Source: Streptomyces buecherae (GTDB lineage: Bacteria; Actinomycetota; Actinomycetes; Streptomycetales; Streptomycetaceae). From it: a stretch of 64,000 nucleotides of DNA. The notes under the pieces are model-generated. The model made no database searches and was not told the origin of the DNA. It was given only the letters and a program-made list of their open reading frames with translations. Where the stretch lies: NCBI RefSeq assembly GCF_014295035.1, contig NZ_CP060404.1, positions 5,244,501 through 5,308,500 on the forward strand, given 5' to 3'. Position 1 is the stretch's first letter; each line of letters opens with the position of its first letter. Below, in pieces: positions 62,999 to 64,000 of the stretch. Made by a program: the position numbers and the translations under genes.

Positions 62999-64000
62999 CT
63001 ACTCCTCGCCCCGCCACAGGTCGGGGCCGAAGACCTCGTAGTGGATGCGGCTCGCGGGCAGGCCGAGGGTGCGGAGTTGGGCGCGGGTCGCGCGGAGGAA
63101 GGGGAGGGGGCCGCACAGGTAGGCGGTGGTGCGAGGGAGGTCGGGCAGCGGGAGGGCGGACAGGTCGACGCGTCCGGTGCGGTCGGGCGGCCAGGGGCCG
63201 GTCGGCTTCTCGTACCAGACGTGGGCTACGGCGTCCGGCAACTTCCGTACCAGGGCGTCGAGTTCCTCGCGGAAGGCGTGGGTGTGTTCGGTCCGGTCGC
63301 CGTGTACGGCGACCACGGGTCGCGCCGCGCCGGTGGTCAGCAGGTGGTCGAGCATGCCGATCAGCGGCGTGCAGCCGATGCCGGCGGAGACCAGCAGGAG
63401 GGGGCCGTCGTCGCGTGTGTCGAGCGTGACGTCGCCGAACGGCAGGCTGACGCGCAGCGTGTCGCCGGCGCGTACGCGGGCGTGTAGATGTGTGGAGACC
63501 GCGCCGTCCGGCGCGCCTTCGCCCTCGCCGGCGGCGGCCTTGACCGTGAGGCGCAGCCCCTCGGGGCGTGCCGCGCTCACGCTGTACTGGCGTATCTGGC
63601 GGGCCCCGTCGTCCAGTTCGACCTGTACGGAGACGTACTGGCCGGGCCGGGACGGCGGGGGCGGCGTGCCGTCGGCGGGCCGGATCAGGAAGCTCACCAC
63701 GCCGTCCGCCTCCGGCGTGCGCTCCACCACCCGGTACTCCCGCCACACGTCGCCCTCGGCCACGCCGGCCGCCGCGTACAACCGGCCCTCCGCGGCGATC
63801 AGCGAGTCGGCGAGCAGCCAGTAGACCTCGTCCCAGGCCGCGGCCACCTCCTCCGTGACGGCGTCGCCGAGCACCTCGGCGATGGCCGCGAACAGGTGGG
63901 TGTGCACGACGTCGTACTGGTCGCGGGTGACGCCGAGCGAGGCGTGCTTGTGGGCTATCCGGCCGAGCAGTTCGTCGGGCGCGGTGGGCGAGGGCCCGAC
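62999..64000 (-). CDS. hmp: Flavohaemoprotein (nitric oxide dioxygenase), 5' end outside window
   Basis: The gene enters from the right edge on the minus strand and stops at 62999. The visible 333 codons start within the globin: ELLGRIAHKHASLGVTRDQY carries the proximal-His region, then VHTHLFAAIAEVLGDAVTEE. The FAD-binding reductase part follows, with RPGQYVSVQVELDDGARQIRQ (the text QYSVSAARPEG is the flavin motif) and the NAD-binding VSAGIGCTPLIGML. It ends with HYEVFGPDLW. It should oxidise nitric oxide to nitrate using NAD(P)H and oxygen. No NsrR-type regulator gene is in view. Confidence 0.92.
   Translation of the reverse strand, partial: VGPSPTAPDELLGRIAHKHASLGVTRDQYDVVHTHLFAAIAEVLGDAVTEEVAAAWDEVYWLLADSLIAAEGRLYAAAGVAEGDVWREYRVVERTPEADGVVSFLIRPADGTPPPPSRPGQYVSVQVELDDGARQIRQYSVSAARPEGLRLTVKAAAGEGEGAPDGAVSTHLHARVRAGDTLRVSLPFGDVTLDTRDDGPLLLVSAGIGCTPLIGMLDHLLTTGAARPVVAVHGDRTEHTHAFREELDALVRKLPDAVAHVWYEKPTGPWPPDRTGRVDLSALPLPDLPRTTAYLCGPLPFLRATRAQLRTLGLPASRIHYEVFGPDLWRGEE

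Overview
The window comes from a high-GC actinomycete, most likely a Streptomyces or close relative. Supporting signs are GTG starts, strongly G/C-biased third codon positions, ATGA/GTGA translational coupling, and typical families: Flp/Tad pilus genes beside a LysM-BTAD protein, an ECF sigma factor with a zinc-binding anti-sigma factor, PspC-domain sensors, Hanks-type kinases, a chaplin-era style of secreted surface proteins and a divergent guaA/chorismate mutase pair. No tRNA, rRNA, CRISPR array or insertion sequence was recognised. All functional calls come from reading the sequence; no database search was run.

Layout. 1-4.7 kb: tail of a cpaF-type ATPase, then tadB, tadC, a Flp-type pilin, tadE and a tadG-like gene. 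The tadG-like gene is split by about 630 bases of purine-rich DNA, 475 of them without a single C; this is either a sequence artefact or very strange DNA. 4.7-7.8 kb: LysM/BTAD membrane protein. 8-11.9 kb: an unfamiliar five-gene cluster with a WXG100-like small protein, a glycine-zipper-like protein and two paralogous membrane proteins flanking it. 11.9-15.4 kb: ABC-2 exporter and a prim-pol-like protein. 15.7-17.1 kb: TPR regulator. 17.7-23 kb: large repeat-rich membrane protein, a substrate-binding lipoprotein, a conserved small protein and purU. 23-26 kb: anti-sigma/ECF sigma pair and a STAS protein. 26.3-30.8 kb: HTH-TPR regulator beside an alpha/beta hydrolase with a palindromic operator candidate between them, then a secreted M64 peptidase.

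31.2-34.5 kb: four translationally coupled genes beginning with a 58-residue poly-leucine peptide and ending with a serine beta-lactamase-fold hydrolase. 34.9-40.7 kb: Hanks kinase, succinate-semialdehyde dehydrogenase, GMC oxidoreductase. 40.9-43.4 kb: LAXTG wall protein and a 1.37-kb gene-poor stretch with hairpins. 43.4-45.7 kb: chorismate mutase with a candidate attenuator and leader peptide, and guaA. 46-47.4 kb: MarR-type regulator and DoxX protein. 48.2-53.6 kb: a 1536-residue Cna-B-repeat surface protein with a Cys/His-rich tail, and an L,D-transpeptidase gene broken by an amber codon. 54-60.8 kb: PspC proteins, a second kinase and a PspC histidine kinase/LuxR regulator pair, an envelope-stress-like sensing block. 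61-64 kb: polysaccharide deacetylase lipoprotein, Uma2-family protein and a flavohaemoprotein cut by the window edge.

The best candidates for something undescribed are the 8-11.9 kb cluster, the 31.2-34.5 kb peptide operon and the leader/attenuator at 43.9-44.0 kb. The strangest raw sequence is the C-free block at 3.6-4.1 kb.
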